NCBI GenBank assembly: GCA_009733575.1
Contig: ML769447.1
Location: 205,217 to 269,216, forward strand
Reading direction: 5' to 3'
Length of the DNA: 64,000 bases
DNA from: Gymnopus androsaceus JB14
Taxonomy: Eukaryota > Basidiomycota > Agaricomycetes > Agaricales > Omphalotaceae
Position 1 is the stretch's first letter. Every line of letters begins with the position of its first letter. The notes under the pieces were generated by a model. The model searched no databases. It was not told where the DNA came from and saw nothing but the letters and a program-made list of their open reading frames with translations. Of the stretch, positions 11,850 through 23,897 are shown piece by piece. The translations under genes and the position numbers were made by a program.

Positions 11850-12760
11850 GAATGAAGTGGGATGAATTTTGAAAGTTGGATCGTTTGTGGCTGTATTTTA
11901 GCCGAAGGGAGTTGTAAATAAAAGCAGAAAACCAAATGTACATACTTACCAGTGTTTGGAAACTTGTTTTATGGGTTTTTCATCGGCCAGCATCTAGGGA
12001 GCAGCCTCAGGAGCCAGTCACTAACAAAACGGCTTCATCATATATTTAGGATAGGTACGGTGAAGGATATTGATGCGATTATGGGATAATGGAATGTTGT
12101 ATTGGTATGAGTCACCGGGGTGGTAGAGTAGGAGCTTCTATCCCATATTGTCTTCGTGAAGTGACTTTCTATTAACTAACTCACACTGCCTGGATCACTC
12201 AGCCGTCCTGTTCCGGCAATATTTGGTTGTCAATGGGTGTTCTGTGACAACATGTGTCAACAGAATAATCCGAGCTTTGGAACAGTGTCATTTTGTAAGT
12301 ATATTTATTCCTTGACTATTTACTTAAGATCATGTGAATATTCATGAATACATTCAAATGTTGCAGCATATGCGGGAATATCTCACACATTCAACATTCG
12401 AGACATTTGCATGGAAAACACTCAAATGTGAATGTCCCAATTTAGGGCATGAATATTCGCATCACAAATGTCAGATGCATTCGAGTGTGCATTCGTGGCC
12501 CATATCTAAATACTTAGGAAAATTTGAGATAAAAGGAAAATTTGAGATAAGTATTGTCCATTTATCAGAAATGATATGAACATTGGGATCAGGTAGTTGG
12601 ATACAAGAATTTGAGGTGAAGAAACCCAGCATGAGACTATTGAACAAAAAGAAAAACATAGACCAATCAATCATAGTAAAAGAATATACTTAACCTTGGA
12701 TGCAATAATCAGAAAAAATCTCAAAACAGAACAAGAAATTGATAAAGAAACCATGCACCT
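11850..12760. other. AT-rich intergenic region
   Basis: No gene recognised. At 12340-12500 there are many scattered gaatattc/gcatgaatatt words resembling the interior of the hAT-type MITE at 31346-32034, so this may be a decayed relative. A short tandem duplication of gaaaatttgagataa lies at 12521-12552. Confidence 0.5.
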
Positions 12761-15700
12761 TTAAATTCCAAAATGGATAAAAGGTACCCATTTTGCAAAA
12801 TTGGTTTCACCAACTTGCTTGCGGAGATTTTTGGTGGCTTCATGGAGTGCATATGCTGGACTCATTTTTGATTTCTGTGCATCTGAATTGTCATGATGTC
12901 CTAGAAGATTTGCATAGACTTTATCAGCAATCAGAGGAGCTTCCCTATCCCCAATAGACCACAGTGTAGCAATAACACTTGGATACCCTACTGCAAGCAT
13001 ACCAGCTGCAAGATGGACAGCTTCTTCAGGGAGATTCTCATCTCCTGTGGCTGTCTGGCATGCAGAAAGGACTGCAAGCTGCACATTGTTTAAGGACAAG
13101 GACATCAATGATTTGAGCTTTAGTTTCTGATCATACAGGGCAAATGCACTGTCAAGTGGATCCCGTATATCCTGGATTCCATGACAAGCAAAATGGATGA
13201 TATCATATTTGCCCATTTCATGCATGACAGTGTCTGCAGTTGCTGCATCATGATTAAGGTGGTGAGAATGTGTATTTGAGGTGTATTTTTGAATGACCTT
13301 TGCCTCTTCCACAGTGCCAGGTAGAGGTGACAGTCCAGGTGTATTAGGTTGTGAGACAATGAGAACAGTAGGGATCTTGGCCTGATGTTGTTTGAGCTTG
13401 GGAACAGAGCTAAGCAAAGCACTCAAGGTTGTGGTATATGAGGAGACCACAAAATCAGAAATATTAATGTCTCTCTCTGTTGGTCCACCATATATTCCTG
13501 CTGCATGAAGTGGGAGAAGGGTAAGTGGACCTGTTGGGCACCATGTGACATGAGGAATGGTATCTGCAGCCAGTTTATATAACTAATGGAGAGCTATCAG
13601 AATATATTAAAATTAAAAATTAAAATAAAATAGTATTACCAGATCTTCAATATTTGATAGAATTGGATGCACAACATTCAACCATAAAAGCTTCAAAATT
13701 AATGCAAAATGGTCATGACTTTCTCCTGGTGCTGTTTGTGTAGCACGATCACCATTACGGTCAACTCGAACACCATTGATATGCAGTGATGAGAGTAGTT
13801 TTAAGTGCAATTGCTGTGCCAGTTTCAGGGAAAACATTGGGAGAGGAACATGAATGATAGCCTCAGATGAGCACAGAATGAGTGCATCACACCGATGTTC
13901 ATCCACATTCACAGTGATTAAAGGTCCTTGTGTGGCTGCAGAAGCAAGCTCAGAAACTATTTTTGGCTTCAAGAAGCTAGTGAAACCATCCATGCTCCTA
14001 ATGTTTTGCAGAAGCTCTTTATACCGAGCAGCCATCCGGCGATGCTTCTGGGCTTCCTCCTCAACATTTTCTGCCTTCATTCCTGACACTATATCTTCTG
14101 TTTCATGCTCAGTAGATGTCCCTGCATTTTGCAACACCTGAGCAACCATCTCCAACTCCTTTGCAATTTTTGGATGCTGATGATGAAGATCATCTAATGG
14201 TGAACGCAACTGAAGTATCTGTCCCCAGATGATACTGCGACCTTCATCCAGCCACTCAACTGCCAGTGGCACTTTTCCTGCAGAAATTGCAGTAGCAGCT
14301 GCTGCACCAATGATCCTTCCTATATAAGGCAATTCTTCATAGCGACGGCTGACTGTTTGCCCAAGCCAGACAACTTGAGGGATTAGCTCAAAAAATCTTG
14401 TATAAGCTTCTACAGCCAAGGCTGAAGTTGAACAGAGCCTGGACCACCTGATTGCAGCCTCTAGTTGAACATGAGCTATACCAGATGGGAGCAGACTAGC
14501 TCTTTGGAAAGCAGATAAAGCAGAATCAATGTCAATTTTATCCTGAGAATAAGCATATTTTGACTGGAAGGCAGCAGCAAGGTTATACAAGCAACCAGAT
14601 TTCCCAAGATGACCATCAGGTGAAAGTTCAACTGCCTGAATCAGTGCCACAATGGCATTCTCTATGTCAGTGAGCTCTCCCAGATAACTGAATCGTGACT
14701 GATAAGCCTTGCCAAGGTTATTCAACCGTGAAGACTTATGAGCATGACCATCAGGAGTGAGTTCAATTGCTTGCTTCAGGGCCATAATGGCACTGTCTAT
14801 GTCAGTAAGTTCTCCCAGATGACCAAATCGTGACTGATAAGCATTGCCAAGGTTGTTGAGTGGGCGGGATTTGTTAGCATGACTATCAGGAGTGAGTTCA
14901 ACAGCTTGCTTCAGGGCTACTATGGCACTATCTATGTCACTAAGCTCTCCCAGATGGCCAAATTGTGACCGATAGGCACTACCAAGATTATTGAGCAGGC
15001 GGGATGTGTTGGTGTGACCTTCAGGAATGATTTCAACTGCCTGCTTCAGGGCCACAATGGCACTTGCTATGTCACTGAGCTCTCCCAGATGGTCAAATCG
15101 TGACCGATAAGCACTACCAATGTTACTGAGCAGAGTAGAGTTGTTAGCATGACCATCAGGAGTGATCTCAACTGCCTGCTTCAGGCCACAATGGCATTGT
15201 CAATGTCATTAAGCTCTCCCAGATAACCAAATCGAGATTGATAAGCACTGCCAAGGTTGCTCAATCGGGAAGGCTTATCAGCATGACCATCAGGAGTAAG
15301 TTTAATTGCCTGCTCTAGGGCCATAATGGCACTGTCTATATCCCTCAACTCTCCTACATGGTTAAATCGTGACCAGTAAGCATTGCCAAGATTATTGAGT
15401 GTGCTGGATTTATTAGCATGATCATCAGGAGTGAGTTCAACTGCCTGCTTCAGTGTCATAATGGCACTGTCTATGTCACTAAGCTCCCCAAGATGGCCAA
15501 ATCGTGACCGATAAGCACTACCAAGGCTATTGAACAGGTGGGATTTATTGGCAAGACCATCAGGAGTGAGTTCAACTGCCTCTTGCAGGGCCACAATTGC
15601 ACTCTCTATGTCTTGAAGCTCTCCCATATGGGTAAATCGTGACTGATAAGCATTGCCAAGGTAGTTGAGTATGGTCAATTTGTTGACATGACCATTGGGA

Positions 15701-17536
15701 GTGAGTTCAAATGCCTGCTTGAAAGCAAGAATGGCACTCTCTATGTCACTAAGCTCTCCCAGATGGCCAAATCGTGACTGATAAGCACTACCAAGGTCAC
15801 TCAAGTGGGGAGGCTTGTTAGCATGACCATCAGGAGTGAGTGCAATTGATTGCTTCAGGGCCACAATAGCATTCTCTATGTCACTAAGCTCCCCCAGATG
15901 GTCAAATTGTGACCGATAAGCACTACCAAGGTTACTGAGCAGGCTGGAGTTGTTGACATGACCATCAGGATTGAGTTCAATTGCCTGCTTGAAGACAACA
16001 ATGGCACTCTCTATGTCACTAAGCTCCCCCAGATGGCCAAATCTTGACTGATAAGCAGTGCCAATGCTACTCAACCGCTGAGGTTTATCAGTGTGACCAT
16101 CAGGAGTGAGTTCAATTGCCTGCTTCAGGGCCACAATGGCACTCTGTATGTCACTAAGCTCCCCCATATGGTCAAATCGTGACCAATAAGCACTGCCAAG
16201 GTGATTGAGCAGGCCAGACATGTTGGTATGACCATCAGGAGTGAGTTCAAGTGCCTGCTTGAGCACAAAAATGACATTGTCTATATCACTCAGCTCTCCC
16301 AGGTGGCCAAATCGTGACTGATAAGCACTGCCAAGGTTAATCAACCGGGGAGGCTTATCAGCATGACCATTGGGAGTGAGTTCAATTGTCTGCTTCAGGG
16401 CCACCAGGGCACTCTCTATATCATTAAGCTCTCCCAGATGGCCAAATTGTGACTGGTAAGCCTTTCCCAGGTTATTGAGCAGAGCAGGTTTATTAGCATG
16501 GCCATCAGGAGTGAGTTCAATTGCCTGCTTCAGGACCATAATAGCACTCTTTATGTCACTAAGCTCCCCCAGATGACGAACTCGTGACTGATAAGCATTG
16601 CCAAGGTTATTGAGCAGAGCAGGTCTGTTGGCATGACCATCAGGAGTCACTTTGATTCCTTGCTTCAGGGCTACAATAGCACTTTCTATATCACTAAGTT
16701 CCCCTAGATGACTAAATCGTAACTGATAAGCACTGCCAAGGTTATTGAGTGGGCTGGATTTGTTCACATCACCATCAGGAGCAAGTTCAACTGCCTGCTT
16801 TAGAGCTACAATGGCATTGTCTATATCACTAAGCTCCCCCAGATGGCGGAATTGTGACTGATAGGCATTGCCAAGGTTATTGAGCAGAGCAGGTTTGTCA
16901 GCATGACCATCAGGAGTGAGCTCAATTGCCTGCTTCAGAGCCACAACGGCACTGTCTATATCACTAAGCTCCCCCAGATGGTGAAATTGTGACTGATAGG
17001 CATTGCCAAGGTTATTGAGTAGAGCAGGTTTGTCAGCATGACCATTAGGTATGAGGTCAACTGCCTGCTTCCAGAGTTGTACAGCATTCTCAATTTGGGA
17101 TATGTCTCCTGACTGTTGGAAAGACTGTGCTAACTGCAATGCTGCATTGTTTAACTCATCCACCTACTCAGATCCCATCAGTGATGTATACAAGGTCCCA
17201 CCATAAATTGAAACATACTTTCCTTGTCCTCTCTATTCTCTCCATTTGAGATATGAGTTCACTCAACTTACTGCGGTGCAGCTCAACAACTGCCTCATCA
17301 AACTCCTCCGATGACAAAGTTGACAGAATTAAAGCATTTTCAAGCTCTTCTTGATCCTCTGCATTGAGTGAGGTATCACTCATGGTCTGCAATGGTATAT
17401 TATTACATGTTAGACATTTAGCATGTACCCAAAGACATACTTGTGCTTCAAGTTGCTCCAATGACATGTTGATGGCCATTTGAAGTTCAGCATACTCATC
17501 ATCATCTTGCATAGAGTCGCTAGATGTTCTCTCCAT
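12761..17536 (-). CDS. UIM-TPR-CHAT protein: putative ubiquitin-binding caspase-fold protease
   Basis: Four exons: 17441-17536, 17219-17386, 13640-17163 and 12761-13582. Introns are 54, 55 and 57 nt (GTATGT or GTAATA donors). Adding one base at about 15183 gives 1536 residues. Residues ~12-30 (ELQMAINMSLE) and ~40-60 (ELENALILSTLSSE) fit the ubiquitin-interacting motif pattern of acidic residues, Leu, Ala and Ser. Next come 19 repeats of 45 residues (consensus LNNLGNAYQSRFGHLGELS), a helical linker, and a CHAT domain: CPTGPLTLLPLHAAG, HFACHG (His ~1397) and LSACQTATG (Cys ~1438), the expected His/Cys dyad. CHAT domains are clan CD proteases related to separase and caspases. TPR-CHAT proteins are common in agaricomycetes, with no settled function that I know of. 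One base is missing at 15182-15186 (AGGCC where other repeats have AGGGCC), creating a stop after repeat 14. It could be a sequencing error or an inactive allele. Confidence 0.85.
14560..17065 (-). repeat. 19 tandem 135-bp units coding TPR-type repeats
   Basis: Each unit encodes 45 residues with invariant positions (NLGxAYxSxFxHLGELxDI, then AIxxLKQAxELTPDGH) and variation concentrated in the xNKSxxLNN stretch. Fourteen units precede the frameshift near 15183 and five follow it; the last (LGKSGCLYNLAAAF) is degenerate. The units are collinear with the protein period, so this is not a CRISPR or a satellite. Confidence 0.9.
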
Positions 17537-18775
17537 ATCCTATCCCCTATCAGTATATTGCATGAGATAAATAGCTTGACTCACTGCCATTATCAAATCC
17601 CAGCAGAATTGGAGTTCAATGGGAATGAATGTACTCTGCACTTGATCAGGATGAGAAATACAAAATAGTAGAATAATAAGGGAAGAAGTGGGCTTTTCGG
17701 ACACAAGTGACAGAGTTTTTGGGCCTTTATATCAATTTTTGATCTAATGACAGCAAGAATGCGGAACAACTGACAGCTGTTCCAAAAATCTAGGCCAATA
17801 TCAAAAAATCGTGTAACAGCTCCCTATTCAGTAGCTACTCCGTTTGATTCATTCACAAGCCAGGAAGGAAGGAAGGAAGATTTATTACACGGCACGGTCC
17901 ACAATCTGAACAATCAGGATATATCGTAGTTAAACAGATTCGGTCCCGAATAGGATAGCACATCATAGTGTCGGTGCGAGAGAGAAGGAAGTAAGTGTAG
18001 ATCAAATGGAAGCAATGAGATGTATCCTTTCCGCTCCCTCTCTGCAATGTGCATCTTCATAATAGTGATACCCTTCCGTGTTTCAAGACGTTCAACGGTT
18101 CATCCTGCTACCAGGAATTTCGGCCGTTTTACGTGAAACCAGTGGAACGCGTGACCTTGTCGCACTTGTGACTTGTCCTCGATCTTGCTTCGTTCATGCA
18201 GCTCCGTTATTATATCCAGAGTCATTTCATAGGTTTACAGGCTGGTGTTAGGTTGGTGAGCAAATGATAACGTCTTTTAAAATCCAAGTCCGACTTACTT
18301 TGGCTTTAGATGGATATTGGATGCAACAACTATACTGCTAATTAGAAGGAATTTCTTGTTACATGTGCATTGATTTTATCATTGACGAAAAGTGGTCGGC
18401 CGACAACGGTACCATCATACTCGCCGCCGGAGCCTGAATCCGTTGGAAAGCCGCTTAAGTACGTGTTGACCTTGCCACCGTGTTGCCAGGCTTCCAGTCA
18501 CTTCTTGAGATGGGTCGTCCTATCTCTCGATTCAACCTTTCTGCGCGCAGGCTCTACTGAATGCCCCATGGACCGTGCCGAAAGTTCGTATAAGCCTGTC
18601 CATGGCACATTGCGTGATATCAATCATGAATAGATTGGATCTACCACTATCGCCTTGTTCTCTTTAGTACTTCCAGCTCAGCGGAAAGCACATACGTTAT
18701 GCTAGAGAACAGGTCTGTTCAGGTGCGTGCTCGATCTTATCGCAAGCTGATCATTTACTGAGCGAATTTACTAGC
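17537..18775. other. Divergent intergenic region between the CHAT gene and F-box copy II
   Basis: It should hold the CHAT promoter at its left end and, from about 18120, the same F-box upstream block as 1700-2471. A (GGAA)n run lies at 17861-17878. It is followed by a ~45-base block (to about 17910) whose reverse complement resembles 51265-51312. No gene is recognised. Confidence 0.5.
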
Positions 18776-20383
18776 TTGATGAAGACCAATCTCCACCAAT
18801 GGCCTACTGATGAGCTCCTTGTTCGCCTACGAAACCAAGAACTTCCTGACGCTCTGGAGACCCAGGAAATCCTCTTGGAAATTGAGTATTTGGAGAAGCG
18901 ATTTCATCATGGATCGGACTCCGTCACTGGTTCCAGTGATGCTGCCAATAATTCCTTATCTAACAACGAGCACGAGCAACGTCTAGCTTACTGTCGCGCA
19001 TTTCTTGCTCCAATCCGTCGCTTACCATCCGAACTACTCGCCGAGATACATCATCATATCCTTCGTTCAGTCCGTGATAATTCACCCAGACCAAAGGAGC
19101 AGTTGGCTCCAACACGAGCACTCGTGGTCCTATCTCACATCTGCTCCTTCTGGCGCAGATCCTGCTTCTCTACTACGACGCTCTGGAAGGATATTCGTAT
19201 CCCATCCTTGTTTCGCAGCGCCAAAGATGCTCGTTTGGTGGAAATGCACTTGCGATATTCTGGAAGCAGTCCTTTGGATATCCAGATACACAACTTTGGT
19301 GCTAGCCGTGAGGCGGATATGGACAGCGCCAGAGATATTTTGGAAGGACTCATCTCCCATCGTGAGAGGTGGAGGAAAGTCTTGGTTATTGGAATCAATA
19401 CCTGGGTGGAGCTCAACTCTGCTTGCTTGACGGTACACACCCAAACGGACGGCCTACATTTCCCATTATTGGAATCGCTACTCTTACAGGATGCCGATCA
19501 TAGCTCTGTTAATGCCTTCTCTTCTGCGGACTTGCCTCGTTTACAGACTATGGAAGTGCATGGCTACAATCCAAGCTCATTTCCTTTCCATCAGCTCACC
19601 TCCCTTTCGCTGGTCCTAGATCGCCGAGAGACAGTCTCAACTTCCTCGAGACTTTACAGACCACTTGACCAATCTAGAGCACCTGCGTTTAGAGGGTGAA
19701 TTCGCCTACCTTCCTAACGAAATTGACTGCACGGACTTTGAGTCCACATTGCCTAGATTGAAGTCGCTGGTTATCGAAATGTGCTCCGAACCCTTTTTAA
19801 CCTTGTTGAACACATTCCGCCTGCCTGCTCTACTTTCCATAGAAATAATTACGCGCTTGCAAGATTGGCCTCAGGCGGAGTTTATGTCCCTGCTCACTCG
19901 TTCACAGCGTCTTTCTGCATTGACGAAACTGTCATTAAGGTGGCGCATATTACAGATGAGCAGCTGTTGGAAATTCTTCGCCTGACGGAGAGCTTGGAGG
20001 AGCTCAAGGTCGTCGAGGGCAACATGAACACTCTATCGCTCTCCCTGTTTCGGGCAATGTCGATCAGTTCAACTGCGCCTAATACGCCCATAATTGTACC
20101 CAAGCTGCAGCATATTTTTCTCCACATGTGGATTTCCGAGAAAGACTGTCCTGTTGGCATCGAGATCGTGGCTTCTCGTTCAGCGAAATCACTCTCAAGT
20201 AACTTGGATTCTCCAAGTTGCGTTCCGCTTAAATCTTTTATGCTGTTCTTGGTCCTGGCTTACAAGCTCGTGGAGCCTCCTGCATCGCTCGGAAAAGAGA
20301 GCTTACGAGCGTTGCGGGAGTCGATGGAGATCACCGTCAGAGTGACTGCTCGGGATGCTCCCGTGGAGGAGAATTTTTTATAG
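18776..20383 (+). pseudogene. F-box-like gene, copy II, frameshifted
   Basis: Closely similar to the intact F-box gene from the first codon to the TAG stop. The first 300 codons are open, then two changes shift the frame: a net loss of 5 bases near 19633 (just after LVLDRRET) and a 1-base loss near 19940 (TKLSLRW-AQITDE in the intact copy). The C-terminal part is still well conserved (MSISSTAPNTPIIVPKLQ, ending DAPVEENFL), so the breaks are recent or are sequence errors. It lies about 260 bases upstream of the intact SET gene. Confidence 0.8.
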
Positions 20384-20641
20384 TAAGGTGTAGTATCCTG
20401 ATGATGGTGCAATATAGTAGTTGTGCTGGAAATGTACGAAAAGCTTTATTCTCGAAAGGTAGACTCGCGATATGTAATTTATTTGGCGTAAACAGCCAAA
20501 TCCGTTTATTTGTACAATACGCGGATGGTCACGACTTGTGAATTAGGAAACTTCGCTCGCTGATCGCCAGAATTCGAAGCCCAATTGAACCCATCAAAAG
20601 CAGCACACAAATGACTCTCTCGTTTTTCAACCATCATCAAC

Positions 20642-22657
20642 ATGAAGCGCGGTTTTCTGACCACTTCCAAAGCTAAAAAGCAACTCGATGAACCTAGCCA
20701 GAACAAACCCAAACCGGACCAGTCCATCGTCCCGCACGACAACAGTATGTATCTTTTTCGAGTTTATCACCCTCACAGCTAAAATCGACTTGATCAAGCT
20801 CTTGCCTCTCAGCAGAAAGAGCTATTTCTCTCTAACGCGACATCTGAAGCGATGAGACTATCTGAAAAATGGAGATCGAGGATGGTTCTGGGTGAGGATG
20901 GTAATCCCAAGCCTGACGATCCTGCCGTCCTCGGTGCGTATCTTTGCTTCTACTGTAACCAAGGCTAACAGATGAATTCGATAAAGGTTTGGAGGCAGAG
21001 CTGAAAAATATGATTACCAGATTGAAGCAAGGCGTCGTTCTCGATGAAGGAGGCAAAACCATAGCCAAATTGACTACCCCAGGTACGTACTATCTTTTCT
21101 TCGATTTTTTCTGTCCTTACCCTAAAAAGGTCTCACCTCTGAACTCGAGCAACAATTTAACAGATTGAGCCACGGAGTCGTTCCAGAAGCAGGTACGTCT
21201 TTTTATCTCTCTTTGGCATCGTTCACGCATAAATACTCCATTCTAGGCGTTCCCGAGGACTACCAAGACAAGCCGTATATCGTACTAGACGGCGACAAGA
21301 AGGAATATCCCCCAGATACTATCATCCACGCCGTCATACCCGCTCCAGCTCGAAACAACCAGCTCTCGGCTACCAACGTCGTCCCCAGTGTCGAATGTCT
21401 CTTTACTGGACACATCAAACGTGCGATCCTCGAAACTTCTGGCTTCCCTAGTCTTCCTCTATCTCCGATCGGAGGTAAAGCTCACAAAATCGCTGAAGCT
21501 GGTGATGGAAAAGGTCTAGGGATGTTCGCGACGCGTCTTATACGTGCTGGGGAACTCGTATTGGACGAAAGGCCAATGATGCTCACTCACGGGACTTACA
21601 AATACATTTTGGGTATCGGAAATTTCACGATCGAGCAGCAAAAGCAGATTATGTTGTATGAGCAAGGCAAGGCTGTTGAGGCTGTTTTCAAACGAATGCC
21701 CGTAGAGCATCAGGAAGCTTTTATGAAGTTGCATAACGCTCATAAGCACGATGGAAGTGGTGAGCTTGTCGGGTACGTCTATCCCTTTTTTTCGGTTATC
21801 TACTTGATTGCTCAAACTTCACATCGACAGTCGCATTAGAACCAATGGTATTTCGACTACTGGACCCGAAAACCGCGATGTGCTGAGGGATAAAGGCACG
21901 CCGCTCTAGTATTGACGCTGTTCCTCTCTAATCCTCTCCTTAGGCACGACCGGCCCTGTAGGTTTGCACTCTGCTCTGTGCAACGAAATATCTTATATAA
22001 ATCATTGGCAAGTACGACCATTGAATCGTCTTTTTCTGATTCTGATTCTGTATCAACAGCTGCAACCCAAACACCGTTTATCACTGGCACACCGACACCC
22101 TCTCCGTACGCGTGTACGCCGTGCGCGACATCCCTCCCGGTACCGAAATCACAATCTCATACGGAGACACCCTCGCTCCTGCCGCTGAACGTGCCAAATA
22201 TCTCGCGCCATATGGTATTCGCTCATGTGCGTGCGGTCCATCCTGCAGCGACCCAGCCCGAGCCAAGATCTCCGAAAAGCGCCGCGAAAGTCTCCGCAAA
22301 CCCCTCACGCTCTTTCCTCCCCCCGAGCCCACTACGCCCAGAGATAAATGGATCCAGCCTGCGGTAAAGCGGGTGCAGGAATTGGAAGAGGAGGGTCTTC
22401 AGGCTCCCGAGCTGTACAAGAGGACCTTGCATCTTTTGGTGAATGCGTATACGCATCTGCAAGATGTCGACAAGGCGTTGTTCTATGCTAAAAAGTTGAA
22501 GCCGGTGTACAAGGCGCGTGAAGGAGTGGATTTGCCTGCAATGTATCTGAGCAAGAGTGGTCTCAAAAGTAGTCCGGGGTATATGGCGGCGGCTATGCAG
22601 AAGAACTTCAAGTTGCCCCCAGGAGCACCACCTATGTTAATGACGGCGTTTTCTTGA
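20642..22657 (+). CDS. SMYD-like SET-domain protein (putative lysine methyltransferase)
   Basis: Eight exons fit one frame: 20642-20744, 20816-20933, 20972-21082, 21130-21192, 21247-21772, 21831-21847, 21944-22017 and 22060-22657. The order is a charged N-terminus, then the SET N-half (KGLGMFATRLIRAGELVLDERP), an insert, TTGPVGLHSALCNEISYINH, then CNPNTVYHWHTD and IPPGTEITISYGD. A post-SET-like cysteine cluster (RSCACGPSCSDP) and a TPR-like helical tail follow. This is the SMYD arrangement. Such enzymes use S-adenosylmethionine to methylate lysines; the target here is unknown. Exon 6 is only 17 bases. The last intron fits only with a GC donor (GCAAGT at 22018), giving asparagine-histidine-cysteine-cysteine where NHSC is usual. 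Intron 2 is only 38 nt. It is the sole intact SET copy among four in the window. Confidence 0.8.
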
Positions 22658-22815
22658 GAAGTTGGAGAGCTTTGTATAATCCACGTTACTCGTACACAAT
22701 TTCCGCTGATTCCAGGTAATAGTACAATATACACTGTTATCACAATCTATCTATTGAATTCATTCGTTCGTGCAAATAATCTATAATGCCATTTGAATCC
22801 AAGCCACGTATCTGT

Positions 22816-23290
22816 CTAGTAATCGCAGTGTCTCCACATTTTCACGTAGTCTCTGAGAAACGTTGAAAGGGCCAACATCAGCGATGAAGGCGTAGAAAGG
22901 ATGGAGGAAGGAAAGACTCACACAATCATACCCGTTCATAATCATCCTCTGGCCAAGTAGCGGACCACGTTGATTAAGCGTTGGTAAAATCGCGCATTGC
23001 AGCTATCGGATTGGCAATGAGACGGGCATGAGACGGGCATGATACCAAGGATCAGATGATTGTGATTGTGATAGGGACTCGACAAGTGCATGAACATCGA
23101 ATCAAAATGTGATTCATCATTTGTACACGTTGGAACTTGGAGGGAGGAGGTTTTCGGGATGTGTAAGTATTGAGAAGTTTGCAGCAGAATCAGATTGGAA
23201 AGATCCATGTACTAGAAATGATTCCTCTGACGAATGATCTATGGATGGGAATCGGGATTATGATTCGGAAGATGGGGCATGTAAGGATGC
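22816..23290 (-). pseudogene. GH16 glucanase 3' fragment
   Basis: On the minus strand this encodes the C-terminal end of a GH16 protein: WSATWPEDDYER near 22925-22970, and DYVKMWRHCDY with a TAG stop at 22816-22818. The rest of the gene is absent because similarity to the 35.4-38 kb locus stops at about 23290. It lies tail-to-tail with the SET gene, the same arrangement as at 35.2-35.4 kb. Confidence 0.7.
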
Positions 23291-23897
23291 CCACCGTTCC
23301 TGTGAGTACGGGTTACCGTTACGGATACGGACCCGTACCGTCGGCCAATTTGGAGCTCATGCTGGATACTCACCCGTACATTCCGTATTGAGATATCCGT
23401 TAGGCCGTGTACGGGAAGCTACGGTCTTCTCCAAATTAAGTTATGTTCAGCACGTCAATCTGTCAGTGATTTGCTTTTATTAGAGTCTGCAACTTTTAGG
23501 AGTTCAAAGACTAAGTAGGGAATATCAAAGAAGATGAATGATGCGTACTAGTACTACTTTGAAGCACTGCCCTTCATTCTCATATCTATGATCTGATTCT
23601 TGAGACTATTCATGTTTATTTCCGTTTGTCCCACATCCGGCTAAATGAATAGATGATCAATGGTTTCAATATTCCTAATCAGCAAAACATGTATTAGCTG
23701 GACGGCAGTTGACAGAACTGTACAGCAACTGATGTGCTATCCAGTTTCAGCTAGCGGCTCCAGAGCTCCCAGTCAATAATACATGGCACTGAAGCAATGA
23801 TATAAATTGAACACATGCAAAATAATAATAAATATCACTACCAGCTGCATTGATCCCATTGTACTCCTCATCGTTCAACTTAAGCACAATATCTACC
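23291..23897. other. Intergenic region, composition changes to AT-rich
   Basis: The duplicated block ends near 23290 (at aaggatgcc). Beyond it the DNA becomes AT-rich and CpG-poor. No gene is recognised. Confidence 0.5.

Noticed and set aside
14560..17065. Regular ~135-bp repeats resembling a CRISPR or satellite array
   Set aside because: The units are collinear with a 45-residue protein repeat, there are no spacers, and the flanking exons are eukaryotic.
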